Assembly: GCA_005281725.1 (NCBI GenBank)
Contig: SSBO01000012.1
Coordinates: 2,214,194 to 2,278,193, forward strand
DNA length: 64,000 bases
Direction of reading: 5' to 3'
Source: Wuchereria bancrofti
Lineage: Eukaryota > Nematoda > Chromadorea > Rhabditida > Onchocercidae
In this document: positions 40,698-52,163 of the stretch, one piece after another
Position numbering within the stretch: position 1 is the stretch's first letter
How the letters are laid out: each line of letters starts with the position of its first letter
The notes under the pieces: model-generated
The model's input: the letters and a program-made list of their open reading frames with translations, nothing else
Database searches by the model: none
Told to the model about the DNA's origin: nothing
Program-made: the position numbers and the translations under genes

Positions 40698-43600
40698 CTA
40701 AAACTTAGCTCCGAGCATTTTCAGTATTGCCTCCTTGTTCTCAGTAAAATATGTCGATACTACGACATATGGGTCTTCTCCACACTTTTTAATTTGCTCT
40801 TCTATTGATTGTTTTTGACCATCTTTCGTCCCTCTTACACTATGACGCGTTGACTGTCCTATCCTTCTGGAAACACGAAATTTTACATTCAAGAAATCCT
40901 GGGTTTCCAGTATTTGTGAACTTATGTAAATAAACTAAGTTTATTTGTTGTGAACTAAACGGCCTCAGCAATATCCTTTTCTCATTAAAAAAAGCAGTGA
41001 GATCAAACAAGTGGTTAACCTTTGCACTTGTGGTATTGCTATTTGAATGGAGACATATTCGGAGCAGTAGTCCTGAATTCTTGACAGTTCTTCTAGAATT
41101 GCTATGTTACTTATGTACTTTACAAGCCCGGCACTTCTTAGCGATCCCTGAAATCAGATTACTATCTAAAATCCCAACTGGTTAATATTTACTGCACTTT
41201 CCTTACATCTTATTCCTTCATGGCACAAGTATTACCTTTGCTTCCACATGTCGCATGATGCGATTAAAACACTGGTACCCTTTTGTTGCAAAATCGATTT
41301 GAGATAATACAAGAAGAGCACCCAGTAACTGATCATTGTCGTGATCCATTGCTGTTGACGTATAAACCTTGAATTAATATGAGATTTGTACCTTTTGTTG
41401 CAATCTACTGCGATTCCAAAAATGTAGTAGAAGTACCCGAAATAAAATATGATATGCAATATCGTACACTAATCTTCTTAAGCGTTCTTGTTTGACTATT
41501 GTGAAAGCCGGCTAAAAATAAAAGCATGGTAAAAAAAGTACTGAAATAAAATAAAAATTGATTCAACACTTCGTTCCAAATAAGAAACTAATTTCTAATA
41601 ATTAATGCTTTTCTGACATTATCAGCAACAAATGGGCTGTAAATGATATAAAATCACACTGCTGTGTAGCAAGTTCTACCAAGGAACATGCAGAAAAATC
41701 ATACAAACCTGAATGCTAGAGTCACTAGTGAATATGCTTGACAAATTTGTATCGGAAATAGGCTGCAAATGGATATAAACTTGCACTAGCGTACACTAAT
41801 ATCTAATTTATTCAATGTCATTAAAAAAAAACTTGAACACATAGTTTAAAATGTTCAATAAGTTTGTTTCCGCATGCATGAAATATGCGAAATATGGAAA
41901 GAAGATTTTTTGGCTCTAGTTGGATAAACAACTAGTAAAAAAGTGCGTGAGAGGAACAAAATCACTTTTGATCCGATATCACCCTCTGCTGAAATATTAA
42001 GCATGTGAATGACGTTTTCACACGCATCAGGCCAACTCCGGTCCAAGCAGTGAGCACAAGCAAGTTGGAAATAAAGCACTCCTTTCGTCCAAGAATCACT
42101 ACTTTCCAGCTGCTAAAAATAAAAAAATGAGGTTATAAATGTAAGATACGAAATTAATTGGTCGATAATGAAACTACTATATATAATATATAGAAAAATT
42201 GACACTTCGAAAATTATTGACGGCACCCACATCATCAACATAGGCTATTAGCTCATTGATTTTGCATTTGAATAATAGAGATTCGGTGATGAATTGTCGC
42301 ATGTCACTGTAATAAGAAGCAAAATACAGACTTTCTGCAACAACATCCACAGAAAATGATGTTACAGATGCACAAATTGCAGCACAGCAAAGTTCGTATG
42401 CCTCACATAACTGAAAAAATACAGAACTGAAAATTTTATTCACATTATATGCTTATATCCAAGGATATAACAAATCTCAAAAAAAAAAATCATCAAGTTG
42501 CTTCTAATAAAAACTTCTTGAAGAAAAGAAAAATACCTCAGGTCGCGTCGATAACAAATACTCTATTTGAAATGTTGCCACCTCTTCCTTTCGTTCTCTG
42601 AGCTTCGCCTTTTTTGAAGGAGTTAAACACTCAGCATTACTGTTCAATAATTTGTCGACGTCCATAGCCCAGTTATTTTCTGGGATCCACGCAAGTACTT
42701 CACCTGTTGAATTTTGCGATGTAAATCCTGATAACATTAAAACTAGCTCAAAAAAGAAAAAAAAAAACGAATTTTCCATTTCCAGGCATGTACAGTAACA
42801 AAATACACCAAACATGTATAAAAGAAGGTCTTAGTCACAATATATACACAATGCTTCATTTAAAAGAATAATTAGCTTCACAACTGAAAATACATTTTAA
42901 AAAAATTGTAAAAAGACACCTTCATCAATATTTGCCCTCCACTGTTTATAAGCATACCATATAAAAAATGGAAATACGATTTTACGAGCTTCACTTTTTA
43001 AACTGCAAGCATTATCCACGATACTTGACAGAACGCTACATCCACTGAAACTACAGTAAATTGTACATATTTTTTTTACACTGTCAAGTAAAGTTCCTGG
43101 CGCTTTTTTGAAAGGAAATCTCATATAACAATACCACACCTCATATTTAAAGATAAATTGACAGATACTCCAAGATCATACAAAATGACACATTTGTCGA
43201 ACAGTGCAGCCCCTATTTTAAAGCTCTCTTGTGAGAAATACTGTGCTTCAGCTTCATAACTTTCTGAAACTGCCCTGAAATGACTGACGGTAGCATAAAA
43301 ATATATATTACTGCATTTTTATGGTATAAAAAAGAAACGAAAAATAATAACCGTAAAAGATTAGTCCAGCTACCACTATGCGCTGGCCAAGCAATTCCAA
43401 CCTGAAGAACTGTGATAACAATACTCAAAGCTCTGCACACTGTTATATTTGAAAAATTTAGCTTCAAGAGAGCAGGAGCAACAAAGACGGCTGAAAAAGA
43501 ATCGAATGGATAAAATAATACACAAGAAGTGTCACGCAAGACTGCTGTTTTCATTTTCAGTAATTGTCCCTTGAATTTGAGTGTATTATGCTCATGGTTA

Positions 43601-45013
43601 TCACTTATTATGCTTACGGTTATCATACACTACGAAACTGAGAACTGTTACTTTACAAACATTTACTGAGTGGACATTAAGCAGTAAACACAAACACTCA
43701 GTGGTCTTAACCCCTACAATTTGAAATAACGTTACTGTATGGTATTTAATATTCCCAGTATGAAAAACTGATATTTCGAAAAATCACCTAAATAAACGTG
43801 GTACTTGCCAATGCCACTCTCGAGCTCTTTGTCGTTGCTAGCTCTTTCCGTTATAAATGTTACGGCACGGTTCTACAAAGTCAAAGTAAGATTCTAATAT
43901 TACTGTGATATTCTTTAAAAAAATGAATTTCCATTTCTCAAATTTTTTGCATTTGGAAAGAGGAAGAATCTGAAAGGAAAGATTATTACTAATAAATAAT
44001 GAAATAGATTTTCAAAGAGTCAATAGACACAAAAATTAATTACACTAACCAATAGTTTGTTGAATTTGTTTTCATCGGCATTACGTAAACAAAAAAGGAG
44101 TAACTTTGTTTTCAAAAGATCGTCGTTGTCAAAACGCTTTGTTAAGCCACCAATGATGAATTCAAATGTATCGTTTGATATTTCGGTAAATAAAACTGGA
44201 ATTTTTTTTTTTTGTGATACTATCAATAAAAAATAAATTTATTGAAAAAGTACCTTTTTCAGTAGAATTCTCTGAAGACGATGCTTTCAGAAAAAGCTGA
44301 TGTATCAGTGTCCAAGCCTCGTCTGATGGATGTGTTTTTACACTGAAATAATGAACTCAATAACTGACTACCCTGGAAATGAAAATTTTTTTAAATCTCA
44401 GTACGTCCTTTAAGTTCAAAAACCTATGGATAGGCTTAAATGGTAACATAAATAGGAGGATTATAAAGAAGTACGGTTTTGCCATATGATGATAGCCACT
44501 GTAAAATCCTGGGATAATAATCATGATGGAAACTTACAGCCGTTCCAGTATAGGGACAGCTTCTGTAGCACGATTCCATTTCATATAAAATCGTAGTTCA
44601 GTAATCTGTAAAGTGAAACTAAAGTTTTATAGAAGATTCGAATTGCATTTCACTTAATTCATATCATTTTGCTTACAATGTTCAAGTTGGTCGACCATCA
44701 TTAGTGAACAGTTCTCTCTGCGATATACTTTAACATTCCTAATAAAAGTAGACCAGTATTCTTCAGTAAACTTTTGATTTTTCTTCCGGACACTTCTTAT
44801 CTTGACTGCCGGATATGAGCCGCACCTAATATGCATATATACAAATGAAGGTTCTGAAAGTGTCTTGCACACCTACATAAGGCTTACATCACACAGCAAT
44901 AAATCGAAATCAGGATACAATGAAGCCAATCGACAGTGCGCTTTCCCGACCGCGTAATCATGCTCCTCTGTTAAACAACGAACCAAGTGCTCCTTAGCCG
45001 ATAATTCCATCAT
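40698..45013 (-). CDS. INTS10: Integrator complex subunit 10
   Basis: Sixteen exons join in phase: 45013-44888, 44605-44538, 44342-44254, 44195-44050, 43872-43809, 43490-43352, 43274-43140, 43044-42920, 42727-42537, 42410-42231, 42112-41966, 41762-41709, 41511-41409, 41351-41236, 41147-41020 and 40866-40698. They give 659 residues (human INTS10 is about 710). The best matches are the C-terminus (STRHSVRGTKDGQ with IKKCGEDPYVVVSTYF, against the family's TVTRGITKGV ... RCGENLMVV) and KYISNIAILEEL. The N-terminal helical repeat also matches (RLASLYPDFDL, RATEAVPILERLVKTHPSDE). INTS10 belongs to the nuclear Integrator complex, which attenuates and terminates RNA polymerase II transcripts. An open frame at 44872-44654 is treated as intronic because the flanking exons join directly. 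Intron 43808-43491 has a GC donor. Divergent middle exons are less certain. Confidence 0.75.
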
Positions 45014-45926
45014 TCAATTCCTCATCTAATCATACATGATAGCATATCCGACAAATAACAGAAATATTAGCTTAAAATAGGGATTAAATAAAGTATCACA
45101 GCTATGCTTTTCTTTTTATTTGCATTCTTATATTTCATTTATTTTCTTGTGGAACCAGAAACTGAAAAGGAGAGAAAGGAAGAGGAAAAGAAGGGAAAAA
45201 AACAGGGAAAAGGTAGAAGAAAGGAGAAAAAAGACTGTAGAAATTGCAGAATAATCTCTAACTAAATTTGATTGAAAAAATCAAAATCCCTCTCACCTAA
45301 TCATCCCTTTTGACATTCCGCTATCTACCAATCTCTGTCTTTCTCAAAATTCAATGCTGCATTTTTTTCTCAACCATTGCTATGTTTACGTATATTAACC
45401 ACATGTTCGGGTTGGCAGATATTCTCGCGATAAGGATTGGATGAAGAAGGACGGATAGCTTGAGGTGAAAGAGTATACTATGGTTTGAGGTTATCGTATG
45501 TGAACTTCGAGTGACACCACAGTGACAAAATGACATCCAAAAAGTATACGTTTTATTTCGGATGGACTTCTAGCTATTCACCTAGCCTGATTTTAATTAA
45601 AATGTGATACTTTTCATCATACCGTTCGAACATTCAGCCTTACTTTCCATGTACCGTTTGGAACTCTTCTAAATTTGTTTAAAGATTCGCTTGGAACTTC
45701 TAAATTCGAATTCAGAATTCTGAATTATTGGAAGCTTGTAGTAGTTCTGATTTCAAGAATAGTCCGATTTTTATTGTGAACGATATTTCCATGAGCATGC
45801 TTGTACTGGATAGCAAAACAATGAAGATATGCAACAGTTTTTAAATTACTAATTCGAAGGTACAACAGGTATTCATTTCAATGTGAATGAATGTCCAAAG
45901 ATCGGAGGAAATGGTACCACAGGGGG
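45014..45926. other. Spacer between INTS10 5' end and nlp-3-like 3' end
   Basis: No exon recognised. A purine-rich stretch at 45160-45235 (AGGA/GAAA runs) is low complexity. Confidence 0.5.
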
Positions 45927-46526
45927 CTATAGTATCGTTGTTGATCGTTTACCCAATGATTGACCCGCCAGTGCATCAAAATATCGTTTGGGCAACTCAC
46001 GAGAACTGTCAAACCGTATCCTTCTGCTGTCTGAATCGGAAAATGGATTGATTATGCCAAAATTCCGCTGCAATACTGACAGTCTTCAGTAAACTCACAA
46101 ATTTTATTTTTAATGGTCAAATGTTCTATCTTTTATTATTTCCTGCTAATTGTCCTCTGATCGTTCCTTTTTACTATTTCACTGCTGAAGTACCAGTTTT
46201 AATTTAAAAGAAAAGTCAAGTTACTTTAATATTATCTCTCGTTAGGTTTGTAAATTTGGAACGATAGGTGTTTGAAAATGTTCTAAATTTCTTAGTTATA
46301 TTTTCGAATTTTGAATAAGTGAGAAAAGGGTAAGAGTGGAATATTTTAGATAGAATTTTTTCCAAAAAATAAGAAAGAAATGAGTTTAGCAGATACATGA
46401 AAGACTAACCATGTACAAATCACCTCTATTATAATCGATGTAATTTCCTTGACGTGAAACATATTGAGATTCAGTGCGATAAGATAGCAATATCATAACC
46501 ATTAATAAACATATTGCTTTTGTCAT
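45927..46526 (-). CDS. nlp-3: nlp-3-like neuropeptide precursor
   Basis: Two exons, 46526-46410 and 46067-45927, join in phase 0 and give 85 residues. Exon 1 encodes a signal peptide (MTKAICLLMVMILLSYRTES) and the start of the propeptide. Exon 2 carries INPFSDSDS followed by RR, and then the dibasic-bounded KR-YFDALAGQSLG-KR, whose glycine would give an amidated YFDALAGQSL peptide. C. elegans NLP-3 encodes YFDSLAGQSL-amide together with AINPFLDSM- and AVNPFLDSI-amides, so the match is specific. The protein is secreted from dense-core vesicles of neurons after KR/RR cleavage. Only one peptide keeps Gly-Lys-Arg; the NPF-type segment lacks the amidation glycine. A further small exon between the two cannot be excluded. 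Confidence 0.8.
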
Positions 46527-49500
46527 TGTTGTTCACTAATTTCTTTTCACAATAAACAATTTAATTATCGATTTACGTAACGTCCGTACTTCTTTCTAAG
46601 CGAATAAAAGTGAAATATTCAAATGATGTAAATTATTTTCCAAACTGTGTTCGTAAACGAGATGAAGATAAGGTAAATTAGAAATAGCTTTATCAGTAGA
46701 AAGACAAAATCAAAGACCAATTATCTGAAGAAGTAAATATTAAGTAAAATCCCAAGTTAAAATATTTCGTAAATTTTAAATTATATTTTGTAACTCTTTA
46801 ACATCCCCAAAAAATGAGGGACGTGCTGAGAAATTCATGATATTCAATTCTTTTTGCTAATTTTTTGTAATCTACTGAAAGAAAATTGTTTCGATTATGT
46901 AGTATTTATAGTTGATGTTCCATCCCTAAGTAATTCGAAATTTTCTATTCTTACATTAGTTTTTGGAGTTAGGACGAAGTGGAAGATGGAAAATGCTAAA
47001 TGGAATTTAAAAAGATGGAACGCTTTGGGTGGTGGATAGGTACTAATTTTGAAAAGTCTTACAATTTCAAAGCAAGTACCTGCCCATTTCCCGTCCTGTT
47101 TTGCATAAGCATTATTACTCTCCAGAAGTAAGTCGTTTTTCAAAAATTTATTTCCATATTTTCTAGCTTCATCCTTTCATTTTCTAAAATATAACAGCCA
47201 AACAAAGAAATAAAAATGTAAAAAGCACTTCTAAGCAATAATGCTGATATCCTTAAACTTCGGTAGTGTTAATTTGGTCTAAATGTAAGTTTAAGACCAT
47301 TAAATTATTTCAAAAAGAAATATATTATTAAAGAGTTTACTAATAGCTTACCAACATTAGTAGCCCTCGAAAATGCATCTTCGAAGTTAGTAAAATACTT
47401 TTCAACAGTAGAGGAAAGTGTGAAATCAGAATCGTAAAAAATTTAAGCACTACAGGATTAATGGGTTGATAGCTAATCCTCCCTCGGGAAGGCGATCAAT
47501 TTAGATACCGTGAAGAAACGACCCGTTCATACAGATATGAATTAAATAGAAATTTCAAGTAGTTTAGATGCCTACAAATAGATGAAAGTGTTGTCGAGCG
47601 GTGAAATGCTGAAATGTTTCAAACAGATACCGTAGAGTGTGTGCTATTAGCTGTTTGAAAAAATTTTCCACTCCTGAGATAAATTTTGTCACCACATAAT
47701 GATGTTTGTCAAATGTTTGATGTTCAGGTCATTTCCATTCACGGATAATCAGAAATACCATTTTAAAAAGGAGAGCAATAAAACTGATTGAAAGGATAGT
47801 GAATATAATGATTATGATGAAGTGTTCCAGCTAAGCTAATATTTAAGTGAAATAGTTAATATATCAGTCATGCATTCTTCTCAACCTATCGTCTTATTAA
47901 CTAATTGGATATTTAATTGGTTGCTTGCATGAAACTGAAATCGAATTTATATATAAGAATCAAATTTTATGCATAAAAAAATGAGGAAAATATTTAATGC
48001 TTAAACTTTTACAAATAAAACATTCAAACTGATATAAAATTTAAAAAATATGGAAAAACCAAAATAAAAATGAAAGTAAAAAAATTGATAGGCTGAATAA
48101 TTTATTAATAGTAAGTTCTTATCAAGTGTAAATAAAGCAATTGAAAGTTAGGATGTAGAAAGTATTTCGGAAAGTAAATCTTGTTTTTTTTTTTTTTTTA
48201 AATTTCTTCAAACGACATATCAATGCAGTTATTCTTGCTTTTGCTTATCCCGTTTCAGAACTATAATTTCTACTTCACGATGATGCAAGTAAAATGTACG
48301 ATAAACATCGGCATACTATGCATCATGAACTCATTTCTGCATCATTAAAAAAAAGAAAAAAGAAATAAATAGAAGAGAAGGATGAATTATAAACTGTTAT
48401 AGTATGATTTGAAGTTAAGAAGTTCTGAAGTTGAACAAAACGAAGTTTTATAAAAATGGAGATAACATGAAAATACGGTTTGCAGTTGCTTTGCATGAAA
48501 ATGATTAGGAAAGAGGAATTAAAGATGAGAAGAAATGTGCAGGTAAAAGTTGTTCATTTTGCTATCACTAACAGGTAATTAGTGAACTCGTTATCTGCAA
48601 CAAGAAATGTCTGCTAATTACGACTGCTTTACCAAATTCTTCTATTATATCTAGTTTCATTAAAAAAGAAAATCGCATTTGTCAAGTTATTTACATAGTT
48701 GCTAGTTAATTTACCAGCATACCAACAGTCAAATTTTGTCAACTGCAGAAAGAAAAAACTTTCGTCTTCTTCAGCTAAAGAATAACGACACCAGAAATGA
48801 TATATGTATTAGATAAAATTAGAGACGGAAATTGCTAGTGGTTTATTATATCAATGCATCATGTCAGATGAGGAAAGATAAATAAGCGGTTGCAAAAAGG
48901 AAATACAACAATACATTCCATTGTAATTTGTTTGCAAAATTTTCCAGACTGATGAAGTAAATTATCCTATGTTTCGAACTTCATATAGCAGCATTGGATT
49001 TTACTAAAATATTTACTTAAAAAGTGTGTGTTTTGTTATAGGAAAGAAATTTTTCAAAATGATTGAAATAAGTTTCTGTTATTGCGAAACATTAGTGTTT
49101 TAGGCTATACCGGATATAACAAGCCTCAGGTATTAATCATTGATCTACGTTACACTAACTTTGCTTTAAATTAATAGAAATCATAATGAATTTAAGTTAA
49201 TTACAGGTTAACTAATATAGTTTTTATTGATGCCAATATAAAGGAGCATCTCTGTTGCTTTATTTGCATATTATTTACTGTAACAAATTTATCTTCTATA
49301 ACAAAGTTCAAGTATAAGGACAAAATGGAATATATTGTAGATATTTCGTATTAAGTACGTTATTTTTATTTATTCTGCTCTGTTAACACATTGTCTTTTG
49401 TATTTCATTAGTTTCAAAAAAACAAAAATTTAAGTTCAAATTCGCAGATGAAAAAAAAAGTGATGTTTTGAATAATTCTTTAAAAAATCACTTGTGAATA

Positions 49501-50301
49501 TATTTCCTTCAACAAATTTTTTCCGTCTTCCAGTATTTATTGCCATTTTCGAATATGGATAAATGATAACACTATATCATTTTTTCATATTCTGAAAACG
49601 GTAACAAATGCTGGAAGATTAATGTTAGAAGATTGATGTTAATGGTTGCACTTTTGAGCTTTTTCGTCATTTACACTTACATTTTAAGGCACTGAATCTT
49701 TCGATTTATTTGTTGAAAGATCTGGAATGTCATCATCATAGCTTGGGAATTTTGATTGTCATTAAAGGTTTTATAGGGATGACATTGATTAATTCATGCA
49801 ATGAAAGAAATAATTCTCTTAAAATTGTTTTGTTTATTAAAAAAAAGAAATGGAAAAAGGGATATCATCAATATATATTATTAACCAATATTCGTTAGCA
49901 AAACCTTAAAAGTAACAAACAATGAACGCATAAAAAAATAAAATAACCCAGTCAAAAAGGTTCCTTATAAGTGCACTATATATATTTGCAAATAGTTGAG
50001 TTCTTCGATCAGTAAAGTAATTAGCGTCACACATCTATGCTTGGGTATCGTCGGGATAAAGCTTATTATGTGGATTGAACAAAAAAGAAAAAAATTGAAA
50101 AAAGAATGAGATTTTATAAATTAGAATTTCGTTTCTCACGAACAAAATATGCTTTAAACATGTAATTTTTCAATATTAAATTAGAACGAAAGTTGTGTAA
50201 AAATTTGCACCAAGCTATCATGAACTGGATTGTATCTATAAGCACAAAGTAATGGAATGTGTAAAATTAATTAGCTCTTACTGAAAGTAATTAATTGGTT
50301 A
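46527..50301. other. Intergenic region between nlp-3-like and homeobox genes
   Basis: About 3.8 kb, A+T-rich. No exon recognised apart from the hairpin at 49525-49620. The stretch directly upstream of 46526 is the likely nlp-3 promoter. Confidence 0.45.
49525..49620. repeat. Inverted repeat with ~45-base arms and short loop
   Basis: Arm 49525-49568 (TCTTCCAG ... GAATATG ... AAATGATA) pairs with 49575-49620 (TATCATTT ... CATATTC ... CTGGAAGA) around a 6-base loop. A few mismatches, G:U pairs and one bulge interrupt it. Size and shape are like a pre-miRNA or a short foldback element. The segment just after it has a short tandem duplication (AGATTAATGTTAGA / AGATTGATGTTAAT). Confidence 0.6.
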
Positions 50302-50380
50302 TTATATTAGAAATGTATTCCTGCACACCATGGCTTCTCGAGAAGATGTCACAAAAACAAGTGCAACATTCGGTTTCCAT
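50298..50380 (-). repeat. Direct repeat copy 1 (covers the homeobox gene's last exon)
   Basis: 83 bases matching 50793-50875 at all but two positions. This copy carries the acceptor TTTATAG and encodes the C-terminal tail. Confidence 0.85.
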
Positions 50381-52163
50381 GCTATAAAACAGATTGTGAA
50401 AGCTGAAAAAGTTTAAGAAATAAGAAATTAAGCTTTTAAATTTTTAAAAATAAAATGTAATTTAGAAAAAAAGTGTAAATTATGAATTTGACAAATAATT
50501 GCATCGGCTAATGCCGTGTTACAGATATTTCCTAGAGTCTATTAAAAGAAAGGGTAAAATAAAAATTAAAAAAAAAATCTCAAATTCAACACGATACACA
50601 ATTTATTTTTTGGATAAAACCGTTTTTGAAAGCGCACTCACTAATTACGGGATTGAATTTTGGGACAGAAGTATCATATGCAATTTCCGGATCAGCAATA
50701 TTTCGCAATCTTTTTCGATATTTTGCTCGCCGATTTTTGAACCACACCTAAATTAAAAATTATTTCAAAAATTTTAATTTCATTCATCAAATGTTATTAT
50801 ATTGGAAATGTATTTCTGCACACCATGGCTTCTCGAGAAGATGTCACAAAAACAAGTGCAACATTCGGTTTCCATCAAATATTTTTATTCTTTGATTCTA
50901 TGAAAAACAATATAATGAATAATACTATACAATGTGAAAGAAAAAGCAAGAATTCGTCCAATATAATTTATTACTTGAAAATTTGAATGCTTTTTTTTTT
51001 TTGTAATCAACAAATCTCAAAATATCCTCCTTTCAACTTTTGGAAATTTTTGGTATACATAAAATGAGGTCACTGGAAGGTCTTAAAGTAATTAGAGAAG
51101 TTACAGTTGTATTCGATGGATAGAAGATACTTGAGTGGTTGTGAAAAAGATGTTATCCGACCACATCTGCTCTAATCACATCACCACCAGCAGAAGATTA
51201 GATTTGTTTACATAGTACAGTAATGCATCATTGGTAAATACTATCATCGGTAACTGCGAATTCGAGTTATACTAATGATTTGACAACTTAGCAAGCATAA
51301 ATTTACACTAATCTAGCTATTTTTTCATATCAATATGTGACAACTAAGTTATTGAGGAGATATCTGTGCAGAAGTGTTATATTTTCAAGTATTTAAAAAA
51401 CAAAACAACAATGTGTTGATAATTTTTACTGTGTATAAATAAAAAAGTAGTTTTATGTGATTAATTATTTGCAAGATACTTGAAATTTCTGATTTAACAA
51501 GACCTGAATGCGCTTTTCTGGTAATTGCACTTCCGAAGCCAACTTCATCCTCACATCCATTTTTGGATATTGACACTTTTGAAATGCATTTTCGAGCAGT
51601 GACAATTGTTCATCAGTAAATGCAGTTCGTCTACGAGATAGTTTACTTTTCTTTGCATCATCTGATATGAATTTAAAGATTGTAAATTTAGCGAAATTAC
51701 CTTTTAACTAATGAATATCCTTCAATAATCAACGTGTTATGCTTTTCTTTACTGAGTTAAGCAGTTGATATGATGATAATAAGCTTTGTTTATAACTGTC
51801 AAAAGCGAAAGAGCTGTTGAGTATAAAACGACACTTGGGAGAAACAAAAAAAGGAAAATAAGGACCTCATTAATTAAAATTAAAAATAAGTAACAACAAG
51901 GACAAGTGATTTGCAGGCAATACTATAACTTCATTTACTTTAAATGGAAAATATTATGATAATTGTTTCATTAATAAAACATTAATAAGAAATGTAATTA
52001 ATGTCCAAGAAAAGCTACCTTTTGTGTAGTGGTAGCTTTTCCCGATTACAGCGCTGCAGTTTGCTGCAGTAGTAGTAGTAGTAGTAGTTGTTGTTGTTGT
52101 TGTTATTGTTGTTGATAAAAGGCCGTAAGGAAAGAAAGTGAGTTCCAACGGTTCGATCTTCAT
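50302..52163 (-). CDS. K50 paired-like homeodomain transcription factor
   Basis: Four exons, 52163-52019, 51661-51504, 50747-50642 and 50381-50302, join in phase to give 162 residues. The homeodomain spans about residues 56-115: RRRTAFTDEQLSLLENAFQ (helix 1), YPKMDVRMKLASEVQLPEKR (helix 2 region), and VWFKNRRAKYRKR (helix 3). W48, F49, N51 and R53 are present. Position 50 is lysine (residue 105), the goosecoid/Otx/Pitx-type specificity that favours TAATCC-like sites. The N-terminal exon has a run of about 12 threonines encoded by ACA/ACT triplets. The helix-3 exon is joined to the last exon through a GTGAGT donor; reading through instead gives a stop at 50586. It is small for the class, with no OAR or octapeptide seen. 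Orthology (for example to a ceh gene) is not resolved. Confidence 0.87.
50793..50875 (-). repeat. Direct repeat copy 2, in the intron before the helix-3 exon
   Basis: Near-identical to 50298-50380 but lacking an AG acceptor at its 5' side on the gene strand, so probably not spliced in. The two copies bracket the exon 50747-50642. Confidence 0.85.
52062..52112. repeat. Imperfect triplet repeat (AGT/TGT)n inside homeobox exon 1
   Basis: Runs of AGT then TGT on the plus strand encode the polythreonine tract on the minus strand. The triplet nature keeps frame. Confidence 0.85.

Noticed and set aside
44654..44872. 72-codon minus-strand open frame inside INTS10
   Set aside because: Flanking exons 45013-44888 and 44605-44538 join directly in phase and restore the family pattern; including this frame breaks the phase.
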